Below the pieces are notes generated by a model. The model saw only the letters and a program-made list of their open reading frames with translations, had not been told where the DNA came from and ran no database searches. Source: Dendrolimus kikuchii (Eukaryota > Arthropoda > Insecta > Lepidoptera > Lasiocampidae). From it: a stretch of DNA of 64,000 nt. Below are positions 34,886 to 45,914 of the stretch, one piece after another. Location: NCBI GenBank assembly GCA_019925095.2, contig CM034401.1, positions 9,087,838 through 9,151,837 of the forward strand, written 5' to 3'. A program made the position numbers and the translations under genes. The stretch's first letter is position 1. Each line of letters begins with the position of its first letter.

Positions 34886-36535
34886 GACTATAAGTAGTAG
34901 TATCTCTTACGAGTATAGTGTTTATATTAGTTTTAGTAGAATACTAAGTGTTGATCATCGTCTTTTAAGGCTACGTTATGTCTTTGAATCGCAATAACAA
35001 CCCGTTGTACAATATAAGCACCGACTCCAAGATCATCTGAAGAATCAATTAGAAATTTTGATTGTTTTATTAATTAATCTATGAATATATAATCTTCTAA
35101 AACATGCGAATGTTTCAGAAGATAAATTTCATTGCTTAGTCCTGAGACTATCTCAATCGCAATAGGAAAAACTCTTGGTCAGATATTATAATAAGAAAGA
35201 CATTACTCAAATAAGGGAAGAGAAAGTTGTAGGTGGTTATTTATAATAGTTAAAATGTAGGTACTTTTGAATAAAACAGTTACAAAAATACTAACGTTGA
35301 GTCAATACATAACACCTTCGTAATAATTTTTTATCTTTAGGAACCAGCTGATAAAAAACATTATAAAAATCAGTTGGTTAGCTCTGATAAAAACTTCTTT
35401 ATATAAACAATTTTAATAGATACAAATCAACTAATTAAAAGATAATTAAATTTTCATAATTTCTTTTGTCAGAGTCATTAGAATAATAGTCATAAGAATA
35501 ATAATTTAATTTATGTTGTCATATCCTTAACGGTATATTATTAATAAAGTTGTTACTTCTGCCAGATCTGCGGCGTCTCGCATCTCCTCAGCTCTGTAGT
35601 CCGCGTCTCTGGCTCGGAGATCATTTAAAGGAACTCCGGGATAGTTTTAGTGAATATCTGTCAGTCGTTAAGAGTCCTATACTACCTGTTTATCCTTGTA
35701 TATTAAGGTGTGTATAAATCATCCCCACCTCGACATAAAAAGTTTTATTTAACGAGAGCAAAAACTAGAGTTACTACTAATGGTTCCCGAATTCACAATA
35801 ATAATGTTATTGTTATTTTTATATCATACTATACTTTCTTTTACATTACCATTGGTAGAATTAACATTACTAGCATAGAATTTAATGTTAAATGTTATCC
35901 AATATAAGGCAAATCAATGGCGAATAATATATTATAAGAAAGCCGGCATTTATCGATATGTAGGTGCCAGATTGTTCTGCCACTTTTTACAAGAAATCAG
36001 TTCAACAAAAACCGTTTTAATAATAATAGAATAAATTCAAATCATAATGAAATAATTATTATTTACGAGGTTGTAATACTATAGTAATTTCGCCGAAAAT
36101 ATCAGTTTTAAAATTTATTTCTGAGAGAATCATTTTATGATATCACGTGGAATTAAGTTCAAGGATACATTCCTATCAAACTTATTGAAAACTTGATAAA
36201 AATCATCAAGAGATATAAGAATATAATTTAATAATATATCTTTACTAACACCTTTACAAACGGCGATAAATGAATCATCATGTTTCAAGACGCTCAATTT
36301 GTTTCTAGACTAATTTCACGAATAAAATGAAACCTGTTTGATTGGTGCACCGCAACTGGTATGTACACAAACCCAAGCCACAGCTTCTAAAGAAACAGCT
36401 GGCCTATTCCATACAAGTCGAATAACTAGAATTCCATCTCACATAGTGCCATCGTTTTTAACCTAATTTGTTTTAAATAATTTAATCAAATATTTACTAA
36501 TGATTAAATTTCAATTTGTTGAAAAAAGTAACAGT
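34886..36535. other. AT-rich sequence with one GC-richer islet
   Basis: An islet at 35560-35640 (CTGCGGCGTCTCGCATCTCC) is unclassified. Nothing else recognised. Confidence 0.45.
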
Positions 36536-36539
36536 ACAC

Positions 36540-36615
36540 AAAGTAGCTCAGGTGGTAATGCCGTGCATTCCAGTGACGTGGGTTCGAATAGCCAGGGAGC
36601 ATACACCGCAATGAA
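36540..36615 (+). mobile_element. tRNA-derived SINE head, family S3
   Basis: TAGCTCAGGTGG (A box) and GGGTTCGAATAGCC (B box, last bases degenerate) are spaced as in a tRNA. No acceptor stem pairs, and the sequence runs on into AT-rich text, so it is a SINE head or tRNA relic rather than a tRNA gene. Confidence 0.55.
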
Positions 36616-37315
36616 AGAAATTTTTTGTTTAAAGAAACAGCGACGTATCTACATTGCAAGTGATTAAAAAATTTTTGTATTTTGAGAAATAGTGCGCCGA
36701 ATTTTTATCAAACAAGGTTAGCACTCAGAATTATATGCGACATATTGTTGATTTTCAGTGCAAACCTTTCTTTTAACGGGATCAGCGTTCCTTCTGAATT
36801 TGTCCTAATATACATATTGTTACATGATTGTAATGATAATGCTTAACTGACTGAGAAAAAAAAAACATCGTGATGAAACTTACATATCGCGGTAACAGAT
36901 GCGTATCAGTCCGCATCGGACAAGCGTGATAGATATACCGTCCGTTCCTCTAATAACAGAAAATCTCTGTCCAGTATAGATATATTTATTGACTTCTTAT
37001 TATTTATCTTGAATTTCAAATAATTTATTTAGATATTTACTTAATAATTAAGTTTAAACAGGGCCATTGTGTATTGTAAAACAAATGTAATAATTACACT
37101 CTTCAATTACGGAAAAGTATTCTAGGAATGACACCTTAACATTTAACGCTGAAAAATTATTAAAACTTACAGTAGTACGTATAAATCATTCTCCTCTCTT
37201 TTTTACGTTTTATCATTTAAAATATCCCTTTAGACCAAATTAGTCAAATTGAATAATTTGATCGAAAAGAAATTATATAACATCTTTATGTATTTAAAAA
37301 ATATATGAAAATAAA
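36616..37315. other. AT-rich sequence, possibly body of SINE S3
   Basis: No recognisable feature. The first 150 bp after the SINE head may be its body, but no second copy is in the window to compare. Confidence 0.35.
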
Positions 37316-37317
37316 AT

Positions 37318-37445
37318 TTATAGCTAGACATGTTGCTGGTAATTTATTTGCTACTTCTTTTCCTAAAACCAGTAATAAGTTGTTGCGAAGGAGTATATAC
37401 ATACATACACACATAGGATAGGTAAATATATTTTAACTTACCTAT
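37318..37445 (+). mobile_element. Non-LTR 3'-end repeat R6, copy 2
   Basis: 'TAGCTAGACATGTTGCTGG', 'TTTGCTACTTCTTTTCC' and 'GTTGTTGCGAAGGAG' repeat the order seen at 22862-22940 with substitutions. A (ATAC)n stretch interrupts it. Confidence 0.55.
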
Positions 37446-37449
37446 ATTT

Positions 37450-38400
37450 AAAAAAAAATTGCTCTAGTAGAACCTTGTCCGCATAAAAAAATGCATTAAA
37501 AACATTTTTCAACAATAAAAAATAAAAAACAAGCGACCTATAACGCTGTATAGTTACATAAACTTGACACTTTTTAGTCACTTTTATTGAACTATTGTCA
37601 TAACTTTTAGTCTTCTTCAATTTATTGTACTTAGTTCAATTATTTTTTTCCAAACTTTTAACACGAAGGAAAGGCAAATGAATAGTACTGTGTATAATAT
37701 ACTATACTGTGAATCAAAAACTATATATAACACCACACATTGTTAAACAAGACATGAAGCTTTATTTTACATAAAACAAACATAAGTTATTCAAGCACAC
37801 AAGAATAATATAAATATTCAAGACTGGTGGAGATATCCGTAAATATGCCATTAATAAACGGATACTACTCTATGAATCCTATATAATTGACTGTATATAA
37901 CCGATTTCGGTTATAAAGACCACTAAGTATTGTTAACGTTAAAGCTATGATTTTAAGTCGGTTTGAGCTTATGATAACCAGGAATATGTAAGCTCATTTG
38001 GGATAGGCCATCATCATAAATGACACAGTATCTACTGTACTGAGCGAGCTTGCTGATTTCTGTAACCTGTGTCCCAAAGCGGCTTATGTCTGTATCTATA
38101 AATGCTGGTAGGTAAGTGTGCCTGCCCGGCCCGGTAATTAACGTACCGTCTTGATTTGTGGCGTTATCGCGATGTCTTGCAAGACACCGATTTATAGAGC
38201 CATTTAAAATGGGTACTGGTACGGTCATTGTCAATCCTCTAATACCATTTGCTTGTAATGTAGTAATTCATTCTTCAACTAGCCAGTTGAAACTCAACTC
38301 GACTATTCTATAAATTAATAATAAGGAATTCTCCATAACTCGATACATAGTCTACGAATGTTAATTTCAACGAATGATTCTCCACTCTCCTTGAACCGTA
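37450..38400. other. AT-rich sequence, unidentified frame on minus strand
   Basis: The minus frame 37953-38234 (93 codons) lies in slightly GC-richer sequence and reads GPGRHTYLPAFIDTDI and KLAQYSRYCVIYDDG. I do not recognise it. It may belong to the LINE whose C-terminus lies at 38405-38583, or be fortuitous. Confidence 0.3.
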
Positions 38401-38404
38401 TTCT

Positions 38405-38583
38405 TCATTCCTCAAGATTGTGACCTTCCCGCATTACTTTTTCTTGCACTATTTTTCGCCATCGGTGACAATCAGCGGCAATATACACTGCGTCGTATAC
38501 ACAGTCGTTGAATGTGGTGCGGATCTGATCGGACCAATGCATCGGACTACGGCCTTGATATATTTTTCTCCTATTTTGCCATC
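38405..38583 (-). pseudogene. RTE-like LINE ORF C-terminus
   Basis: Minus-strand frame: KIYQGRSPMHWSDQIRTTF, NDCVYDAVYIAADCHRWRKI, VQEKVMREGHNLEE and stop at 38405-38407. The order 'GR.P..WSDQI ... A.D..RWR.IV' is the characteristic C-terminal end of insect RTE-type (endonuclease-reverse transcriptase) elements. Upstream on the minus strand the frame is broken by a stop, and no catalytic domain is present. The copy is 5'-truncated. Confidence 0.75.
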
Positions 38584-38589
38584 ATTAAC

Positions 38590-40085
38590 CTCTTTAAAAT
38601 TGTCTCTCTGTTTAAAGGCTATGTATCCGAAGGACTTTGTGGAAGCAGATGGATGATACTCACGTTGTTATTTTTTATTTCTTTATAATAGATGCGTTGG
38701 TTGGTGTGCAGTCAATTAATGATATGTCAACCCTAATGTTATTTTCAAATCACTTTGTTCCTGAAGTTAGTTCATTTTCTTTACTTTGATGTCTAAATTA
38801 CTTTCAGTCTTTAACAAGCTAGGTGAATCTCAACTCGACTAATCAACATAAATTGTATGTAATTCGATACATATTTTACGACATTCATTTTCTACGAATG
38901 ATATGTCAAGCCTAATGTCATTTGGTAGTTTAGATGGTCCATGTTTCTCAGGCTGGCTCATTTTGTCCATTTTGAAGTCAACAAATAACGAACGAGCTTT
39001 GATGATATCTAGTCAGATTCCGGGTAGCCTGTGCGGGTTTGAATGCCTAACGGATGCGTCCGTCTAGACCCGGCTCGGCGACCCGTGGTGACGGGCCAGC
39101 TCCGCTCTGTTCTGTCACTCAATCTTTCAGGCGATTATAAGCCATTTCTACAAATAACTGTACCGCTACATGTACACTGAACAAATTTTATTACCCCTGT
39201 ATTTACAGTGAACAGTCGAACCATATATCCTTTAAACGTTTACCATTTTCGTGCTGACCGGTATTTTACCCAGATAATTTATAAAACAGGATTTTTGCTA
39301 GTACTTTACCATAGTAGGACTACGTAATAAAAGCAATTGTAATGCTTATGAGATTCCATAATAATATTTTACAAAATCAAGTTCTGATTTATTAAGTGGA
39401 GTGCTGAACATTTATATAATCTCAATAAACCAAAGATGTTTGTATTGGGTCGCTTTACCACATGCTGAGTTTAGAAACAAAAAGGTATCTATATCACTTT
39501 ATGTATTAAAAGCTGTGGTCAATGAAGCACTTAGCAGATTTATGAGAGTCTCTAAGCTTAATAAAGAAAGAGATGTCTCGTAAATCGTCTGTGGTACGGG
39601 ACGAATGGACAGCGAAGCGATGGCCGGGCGACACCTACAGAGTGGGCGCGTCTACCGTTAGCCGAGAGACCTCTAACACAAGAACGTACGGAAAGGATTG
39701 TTGAGCTTAAAACTGTACAGCCCCTAACATCTAATAAATAACAAATATATATGTAACGTATTAATTAATATAATTAAAAAGTCACATAGTTGAACACAGA
39801 ATATATAGGTAAACCAAAACCTAAATGTTGTAATATAAAACTATTGTATTGATATCTCTAAAAATTACATCTTATGTAATTTATGAGGTTTTCTAATTTG
39901 TTTAAATATTGTTAAGAAAACATATTTTTAATAATGCCTTTGATTTCTTAGACTTAACCAGAATATAATTATACACTACTTTTTATGAAAGTTTACTTCT
40001 GCAATAATACTAATCGATTACTTTGTGATCAGCAGTTATTTATACCTTACAAAGATATTGTATATTCTTTATTGTAAATAAAATA
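38590..40085. other. Mixed sequence with GC-rich patches, unclassified
   Basis: GC-rich patches at 39010-39115 and 39585-39670 stand out (e.g. 'CCCGGCTCGGCGACCCGTGG'). They look like pieces of retro-elements but I cannot tie them to a family. A 60-codon frame at 39401-39583 reads GVTRLPHAEF-free text with no motif. Confidence 0.35.
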
Positions 40086-40086
40086 C

Positions 40087-40202
40087 TTACATATTATAAA
40101 ACTATAAAAAGGTAATAGTAAAAAGGCTAGGTTAACCCTGAGAGTTCTCTTCCAGCAAACCTAAGTGTCTAGCGAGAGGGAAAACAAGAGCCGAGTAAAT
40201 AC
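40087..40202 (-). mobile_element. LINE 3' end, family L1, split by a SINE
   Basis: Minus strand 'GCTGGAAGAGAACTCTCAGG' and a diverged 'AACCTAGCCTTTTTAC' correspond to the L1 tail, with CTAAGTG after the core as in the 28.9-kb copy. A SINE S1 copy begins just downstream. Confidence 0.5.
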
Positions 40203-40478
40203 CATCCCATCCCATTATAGGGGGAAGGGACAGTATACCTGCCACGCTTGTCCAAAGCGGCTTGGCAGGTTTGACACGTCGGTTATCTCGATGTGCAGGT
40301 TGCATCACGATGTTTTCCTTCACCGTTGTTAGCACGTGGTAATTGTAAAAATATGCATATTAGATCAGAAAACTGACTAAGTGGTGCATGCGTTCCGGTC
40401 AGGATCGAACCCGCGCCCTTTGACCCTGGGGCGCGTGCGCTAGCAATTACTCTACCACGACTTAAGACGAGGGAAAAC
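40176..40478. repeat. Candidate 10-bp target duplication around SINE S1 copy 2
   Basis: GAGGGAAAAC is found exactly at 40176-40185 and 40469-40478. The spacer equals the SINE plus short A/T-rich ends, as expected for LINE-mediated insertion. Confidence 0.5.
40203..40462 (-). mobile_element. tRNA-headed SINE, family S1, copy 2
   Basis: Same layout as 2917-3209: minus-strand A box region (GTAGAGTAATTGCTAGC), B box GGTTCGATCCT, 'CACGTGCTAACAACGGTG', 'CATCGTGATGCAACCTGCAC', and a truncated end before the GCAGTGGGA motif. A 10-bp direct repeat, GAGGGAAAAC, lies on both sides (40176-40185 and 40469-40478) and may be the target-site duplication. Confidence 0.8.
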
Positions 40479-40889
40479 TTAAGACAAAATTTATTCAATT
40501 TCCAATAAGTACCGCAAGTTACACTCCCGAGAGACCAGCACCTGAATATATTCATGAAGGCTTATTCCATCTATAAGCAACGGACCGACAGCGACCCACA
40601 TAACGCGGAGTATCATTTATCTGGTATTGGATTAGCACGCGTGTAACCTTAACTGTGGGTTTGAACGGTACAAATAGTTCGCACCGCGAGCATCTATGCC
40701 GACCCAGTAACAGCCGGGTGTCAGGTATCTTGGGCTTGAGAACTGCACTTTCATGTCCATCTATAGCAAACAAATCTATTGATTTTTTTTTCGGCTTAGG
40801 TAGTGTAAGTTACGTTTTTTCTTGTGGAATATTAATTTTTTCAAGTTAAATTCCTAGTTTATTTCCGCATATCATTATTTTTGAAGTGA

Positions 40890-41083
40890 AACTTCCATGA
40901 ACAAATTGATCGTGCACTAGCAGAAGGTGATGTCAGGAGCCTTAAGAACAGACGAGCGTGCATGACAAGAGTTAGGAATGTCAAAGAAGCAAGTGAGGTG
41001 TGTAAGAATAAGCCTAAATGGCGTTCTGTTGTAGGTGCATACCCCGCAAGGGAAATGGCGTGAAGTTATGTATGTATGTAAAC
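40890..41083 (+). pseudogene. LINE ORF C-terminus with (ATGT)n tail, copy 2
   Basis: Open frame 40890-41063 (57 codons plus TGA) reads NFHEQIDRALAEGDVRSLKN, RRACMTRVRNVKEASEVCKN, KPKWRSVVGAYPAREMA. It is followed by AGTTATGTATGTATGTA. The last 30 residues are shared with 9916-10009, and the tail with 44311-44365. The 'KNKPKWRSVV' region resembles the 'DR..WR..V' end of RTE-type ORFs. A 5'-truncated copy without catalytic domains. Confidence 0.7.
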
Positions 41084-41089
41084 TTCTTT

Positions 41090-41655
41090 AGAATCGTTGT
41101 TATTTGAAACTATAGGACTAAGCGTACGAGAGAAATGAGCTACGAGTTTTACATTGTGCCGCGCAGGTTAGAGTCAATAAGACCGATGATTAAACATAGG
41201 TCCAATTTGCACCAAAATAAAACTGATAAAATATTTGTTTTTAGATAAAACAGTGAAATATTTAAAGGGATACTTAAAAAGTTTATTTTGAATTGTAATA
41301 TGTTGACGAATGAAGGCTAAAGGATTATTATATTTATATTAATAAAAGTTAAAGACGAATTATATACGAGTATATTCTCTGAAATTTCACTTCTACTGCG
41401 TGGAAATGCACACATTTTTCCCTTACAGATCGCTCAGGTATTTTAAACTGGAAGTTTGATTGATAAAATGAATTAACAAATTGCAAAAAACTTATATATA
41501 AGGACGAAAACATAAACTTGTGTTGTGCCGGGGAACGTTCCTTGATAGATTGATACGTATCTAGAATAGTAGAGTATGAAAGCAAAAGGCTCACTAAGCA
41601 CGTTTTCAAATGATTACGGACAGGAGAAAGGAAAACAGATCATAGCATAGCAAGT
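41090..41655. other. AT-rich sequence, nothing recognised
   Basis: No gene or repeat recognised. An 86-codon minus frame (41349-41609) has no motif. Confidence 0.45.
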
Positions 41656-41659
41656 CTAG

Positions 41660-41805
41660 TCCCAGCTCTAGGAGTCTAGGAAAATGGTTACCGTCGCCTA
41701 TAGACATTTGCAACACTAGGGACAAAGCAAACATGTTGCCAACCTTTAGGATGGTATAAAGGGAGGAGGGAATAGGGAGTGAGATAGGGTGGGAAGTGAG
41801 CAATC
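41660..41805 (-). mobile_element. SINE-like family F2, minus copy
   Basis: Minus strand: GAGTTCCGATTGCTCACTTC, CCACCCTATCTCACTCCC, AAAGGTTGGCAACATG, TTTGTCCCTAGTGTTGCAAA and TAGGCGACGGTAACC. The same order is found at 48906-49125. The poly(A) end is missing. Confidence 0.6.
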
Positions 41806-41934
41806 GGAACTCAAATATTACCAGTTTTTATAAATAATATTTTCATTTTTAAATCATCGTTATTCGTTGATTTATTCATCGTGTCTAAATGGCTTGTTGT
41901 TATCAAAGTATGGTTACGAAACTTAACATATTAT

Positions 41935-42640
41935 GTACTAGGTTTCGCCCGCGACTTCATCCACGTTGGACAGGTACCAAAGATCACATTTTTTAACCTG
42001 GCCAATTTAAACCGCTCCCAAGATGATTCCCGCGCGATTACTGGGATATAAAGTACCGCAGAATTTAAGTCCGGGAATTTGCTATCGATCAATGAAAACC
42101 GCATCGAAATAGTCTCAGTAGTTTTTACGTGATTGAACAAACAGACAAACACAAAAACTTTGAAAATTAAAAGAATTACACTTTTACATAAATTACTATT
42201 TTATAATATTATTAGGATATTACCGCGAGTCCACGCTTGACTTGAAATTCTCGCAGAATTACCGGGACACAAACTATGGCAGCATTTAAAAAGAATCAAA
42301 GCTATCGTCTTAGTGGAAACTATGTCGGAATAAGCTAGTCTTTATGCATCCGAACAACTTCAAACAGCTCCCGGAAAAATTACCGGGATAAAAACTATCA
42401 CACTTTTTATTACATTAATTTGTATCGATCAGTAAAAAACATATTGGAATTCATTTTTTTTTATAATCTGGCCATTTTAAAACATTTTCAGAAAAATTCC
42501 CGCAGGATTCCCAGGATAAAAGTATCGCAGAGTTTAAGTCTAAAAACTAGCTGTCGATTCTCGAAAATCGCATTGAAATCGGCCTAGGAGTTTTTACGTG
42601 AATCTCGAACAAACAGACAACCAACAAACAGTCAAACCGA
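41935..42640 (+). mobile_element. Lep1/Helitron-like repeats, adjacent degenerate copies
   Basis: The first copy (41935-42175) is well preserved: TTTCGCCCGCGACTTCATCC, 'ATTACTGGGATATAAAGTAC', 'ATCGATCAATGAAAACCGCA' and 'GAACAAACAGACAAACAC'. Two more degenerate passes of 'CCGGGATAAAAACTATC' follow (42225-42435 and 42470-42640), all in the same orientation, suggesting local duplication. Confidence 0.7.
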
Positions 42641-42682
42641 CAAACAGACAAGAAATAAAAAAAAACTTATTATAACAAATGC

Positions 42683-42823
42683 TTTTTTTATTTTTTTTAT
42701 TGCAGGAGATCAGCAGACAGGCAGACGGCCCACTTGATGGAAAGCGGTTACCATCGCCTATGGACATTTGCAACACCAAAGTTGCTACAAATGCGCTGCT
42801 GCTCTCTTAAGGGAGACTGGAAC
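42683..42823 (-). mobile_element. SINE-like family F1, 5'-truncated copy
   Basis: On the plus strand it reads poly(T), ATTGCAGGAGATCAGCAG, ACAGGCAGACGGCCCACTTG, GGAAAGCGGTTACCATCGCC and ends after GGGAGACTGGAAC. In element sense (minus) the 3' end is the A-rich one. It is nearly identical to the copies at 44794 and 61821 over the shared part. Confidence 0.8.
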
Positions 42824-42829
42824 TGCTTG

Positions 42830-43540
42830 CAACTCTTCTATGCTTATGGAATATTTAATACTTTAGTTGTAACCTGTCTATTAGTGGTCAGAAGTCTACT
42901 TCATATGATGCGCAGCGAATCAGCATTGCCAACCAAAAAAGCCAAACCTTCTGGGCACTTCTCTCTGGCAGCAAGCTGGTACTATAATCTAATTTTATTA
43001 GCTTTTTTTAGGTTTTTTTTTTATGTACTTATTAATTTATAATCTATCAAACATGTAATATAAATAGGAAAGACGATAAAATACGAACTTAGAAGGATCT
43101 TTTTCCAAACCAGAATTATATCTGCCTAGGCGTCAGGCACTGCTTACAATTCGTAAAGCAAATCCAACCCACACAAAATCTATCCAATAAATATCCCAAA
43201 AAGCTTGTTCTAAGGGAATTCCTCGTCCATTGTTTTCATAGTAGATATATCTTACGTAATGGAGTACAGAATTCAGTCCTTGGTTTAGCTGCTATATTTG
43301 AAATCACCTATCAATTTGATATGTTATATATACATTTTAAAATAAATTCTAAAACAATTACATATTTATAAAAACTAGCGTAAAATTTAATTAATATAAT
43401 AAAAATATTTTAATTACTGTTTAAAGAATAATTATTAAGTTATTTTAATATATTATATTATGCAAGATGATAAAATGAGTCACTTTGGTTTAAATTTCAG
43501 CAATAGAGACATAATAATAAGTAGACAAATTATAAAAATA
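42830..43540. other. AT-rich sequence, nothing recognised
   Basis: No gene recognised between the F1 fragment and the MITE. The 102-codon frame at 42734-43042 begins in the F1 repeat and is not a gene. Confidence 0.5.
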
Positions 43541-43544
43541 TATA

Positions 43545-44021
43545 GAATGAGTTTTTCGAGTTGGCCTTCAGAGCCAAAACTTATACGAAATAGCGAAAAA
43601 CACTCAAAGGAGTCTCGAGGTCGATATCGACGAAAACTAAAGTGGTGTCATTAGATTTTTGAAAAATCAATTACCCTTGTCAAGAATCGAATCGGCTGAT
43701 TATGAAAAAAATAAACACAGTCTGTATTATAAATAGAACATTTTGTTCAAAAACAAGCCTTTCCCTCGATTTGCAGTTTAACATTTTTTCGCAGAAATTG
43801 ATCCTTACAAGCTATTCTATAATTTGGTGTAGTAATAATACAGATTTGTTTATTTTTTCAAAATCAGCTGATTCGATTCCTGACAAGGATAATTCATTTT
43901 CCCAAAATCTAATGATAAAACTTTAGTTTTTGTCAAAACTCTTTTGAATGTTTTTCAATATTTAGTTATTTATATTTAGTTTAGGATTTAGCCCTGAAGG
44001 CCCACTTGCAAAACTCATCCG
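43545..44021. mobile_element. 477-bp MITE with very long inverted arms, TA-flanked
   Basis: Left arm (43545-43730) and right arm (43835-44021) are reverse complements over nearly their whole length. Outer matches: GAATGAGTTTTTCGAGTTGG / GGATGAGTTTTGCAAGTGGG, then GCCTTCAGAGCC / GCCTTCAGGGCT. Inner matches include AAAACTAAAG, ATCATTAGATTTT and CGAATCAGCTGAT. About 100 bp in the centre is unpaired. The dinucleotide TA abuts both ends (43543-43544 and 44022-44023), as expected for a Tc1/mariner-type insertion. No transposase frame. I recognise the structure, not the family name. Confidence 0.85.
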
Positions 44022-44310
44022 TATGGTAGATGTGCATCACCTCTGCGCAGTGCTGTAAATAGCCTTTTATGCGCCCTATGCGAGCTTCTATAACTGCGCC
44101 CTTGTTTTTTTAGATATTATAGATACCCTAGCTAGAGCAATGCTATGTATAGGCCTACTCCATTTCATTCAGGGTGATAAAATACCGCACAAGGACCTTG
44201 GTGTTGGTGGACCAATTATCTAATATTTTGGAATAAAACTCTATTTTTTTAAAGAACTCGAACCAAAAAAATTAGTGCGATGTTTTGTCTAATTTAACAG
44301 ACATTTTTCG

Positions 44311-44366
44311 TGCCTACCCCGCAAGGGAACTGGCGTGAAGTTATGTATGTATGTATGTATGTATTT
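44311..44366 (+). mobile_element. LINE 3' end with (ATGT)n tail, copy 3
   Basis: GTGCCTACCCCGCAAGGGAA, CTGGCGTGA, then a (TGTA)n run. This is the last 12 codons and the tail of the element at 40890 and 9916, severely 5'-truncated. Confidence 0.75.
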
Positions 44367-44369
44367 TTG

Positions 44370-44790
44370 ATGATACTGGCATGTAGGTACATATGTCTTG
44401 GAATCGAGCACTAGGGGCGCAGCGGGAACTTATCGGGAGCAAACCGAAAAAATAATAGTCCTGCCTGGTCTGGCCATTCTTGCGCCCCCAGAGTCTACAC
44501 CTTGTGCCTGGGCACCGGTCGCACCGCCCTATTTACGGCACTGCCTCTGCAGAACCTATTGTTGTGCTGACTGATGATTTTGAATAGTATTTGGGACCTA
44601 TTTAAGTAGACCATAGCATGTAATTGTTATTTACCACTTAGTGGATTTGGGTTAAGCATTTTTAATTTTCAGTTTATAAATTTATTTATAAACAAAATTT
44701 ATTTTGTAGATACCTTAGGCGAATAGAAGTATTCGATTTGAGCTAAACACTACATTGTTGAACCTATTATAAAGTTTCTATACACTGCTT
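44370..44790. other. Mixed sequence, nothing recognised
   Basis: A GC-richer patch at 44400-44545 (GGGGCGCAGCGGGAAC, then CCTGTGCCTGGGCACCGG in part) may be a repeat fragment, but no match is visible inside the window. Confidence 0.35.
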
Positions 44791-44793
44791 TTG

Positions 44794-45105
44794 ATTTTTT
44801 TTTATTGCAGGAGTTCAGCAGACAGGCAGACGGCCCACTTGATGGAAAGCGGTTACCATCGCCTATGGACATTTGCAACACCAAAGGTGCTACAAATGCG
44901 CTGCTGCTCTCTTAAGGGAGACTGGAATTTGGTCACTAATGCTGGAACACAATACAAGGTTGTTATTGTGGCATACTCTAGACCAGGGGTGGTCGTCATC
45001 TAGTCGGGCCAATGCCCTACCACCTGGCTGTGGGTTGTTTTGTCACCTCTTACGACAGGCCGCCCAGCCGCAAGAAATTGCATTCTTTCTTCGTCCTGCA
45101 CGGAT
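44794..45105 (-). mobile_element. SINE-like family F1, full-length copy
   Basis: Plus-strand reading: poly(T) from 44797, ATTGCAGGAGTTCAGCAG, ... GGGAGACTGGAATTTGGTC, ... TAGACCAGGGGTGGTCGTC, ... TTGTTTTGTCACCTCTTACG, and the element 5' boundary at CCTGCACGGAT (45095-45105). Length about 312 bp. The 61821-62131 and 47915-48218 copies share both boundaries. No RNA polymerase III boxes that I can see. Overlapping plus frames (44791-45151) are not genes. Confidence 0.85.
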
Positions 45106-45109
45106 GAAA

Positions 45110-45760
45110 TGTGGAAGTGAAATAAAATTAGCTTCTAAGGGGTTCCAGTAAACCATTTGATATGCAAGCACCCTTTGCCAAAATCAGGATGACGTAGTAC
45201 GAAAAATAAAGACGGAATCTGTACTTTAGCCACTCTCTATATCGAGTCCTACGTACATTGTAGTGTAATAAGAGTTTAAATCTTTGTGAAACTAATAAAT
45301 GCAAAGTGGGTAACAAACAAACAGTTCGTTACTCGCTACTTTCAGTGAACGGGCCTTACGCTCAGCTACCTATCGCAATAGTTGACAAATCGTTCAATTG
45401 TCCCGGTTTGGTAGATTGTCGGGTCTAACTAGCTGGGTGGCGGGTTGCGCAACCATTGACCACTTCAGTTCGCTTGATGGATGCCGGAAGACGTTCAATT
45501 TTATTGCACTTTATTGTGATGTACGTCCTTTAGAAAACAGTCAAATAGTTCAATCAACGCCTTTGTATATTTTAGTTTTAACACATTGATTTTTTAAAAG
45601 CGTTATTGTTTTTACTTTCTGCAAGATTTCTGTATTGAAGCAGTGTCAAATATTCATTATGAGTTTTAGCATATTCTCTAAACAAAAACTTCAGTCAACT
45701 TGTACGGTTTATCTACTTCTAATTGATAGAGTTCTTGAAAAAATGTTTAAAAAAACAATC
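45110..45760. other. Mixed sequence, nothing recognised
   Basis: A GC-richer spot at 45350-45500 shows no recognisable protein or repeat. The frame at 45398-45589 has no motif. Confidence 0.4.
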
Positions 45761-45764
45761 GGGA

Positions 45765-45912
45765 TTTTCTATAGATAGATAATACTATCTACACTTTATT
45801 AACAAAAAATGACAAAATGCACAACAAGACAATAATTGTAGTTACCTGGTAAAACGAAAGGCGGTCTTGTCGCTAAAAGCGATCGTTTCCAGGCAACTTG
45901 ACTCAATGGAAA
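45765..45912 (-). mobile_element. LINE 3' end, family L1, copy
   Basis: Minus strand AAGTTGCCTGGAAACGATCG, CTTTTAGCGACAAGACCGCC, then TTAATAAAGTGTAGATAG and a TATCTATC run. Same arrangement as the 28.9-kb copy. Confidence 0.78.
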
Positions 45913-45914
45913 TT

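Noticed and set aside
36540..36615. Intact tRNA gene
   Set aside because: The B box is degenerate at its last bases and no acceptor stem is found.
37425..37460. Minus-strand TAG|GTAAGT after a T-rich tract as a third recursive splice site
   Set aside because: The tract is interrupted by A-rich bases directly before the AG, it is on the opposite strand to the better candidate, and it lies at the edge of repeat R6.
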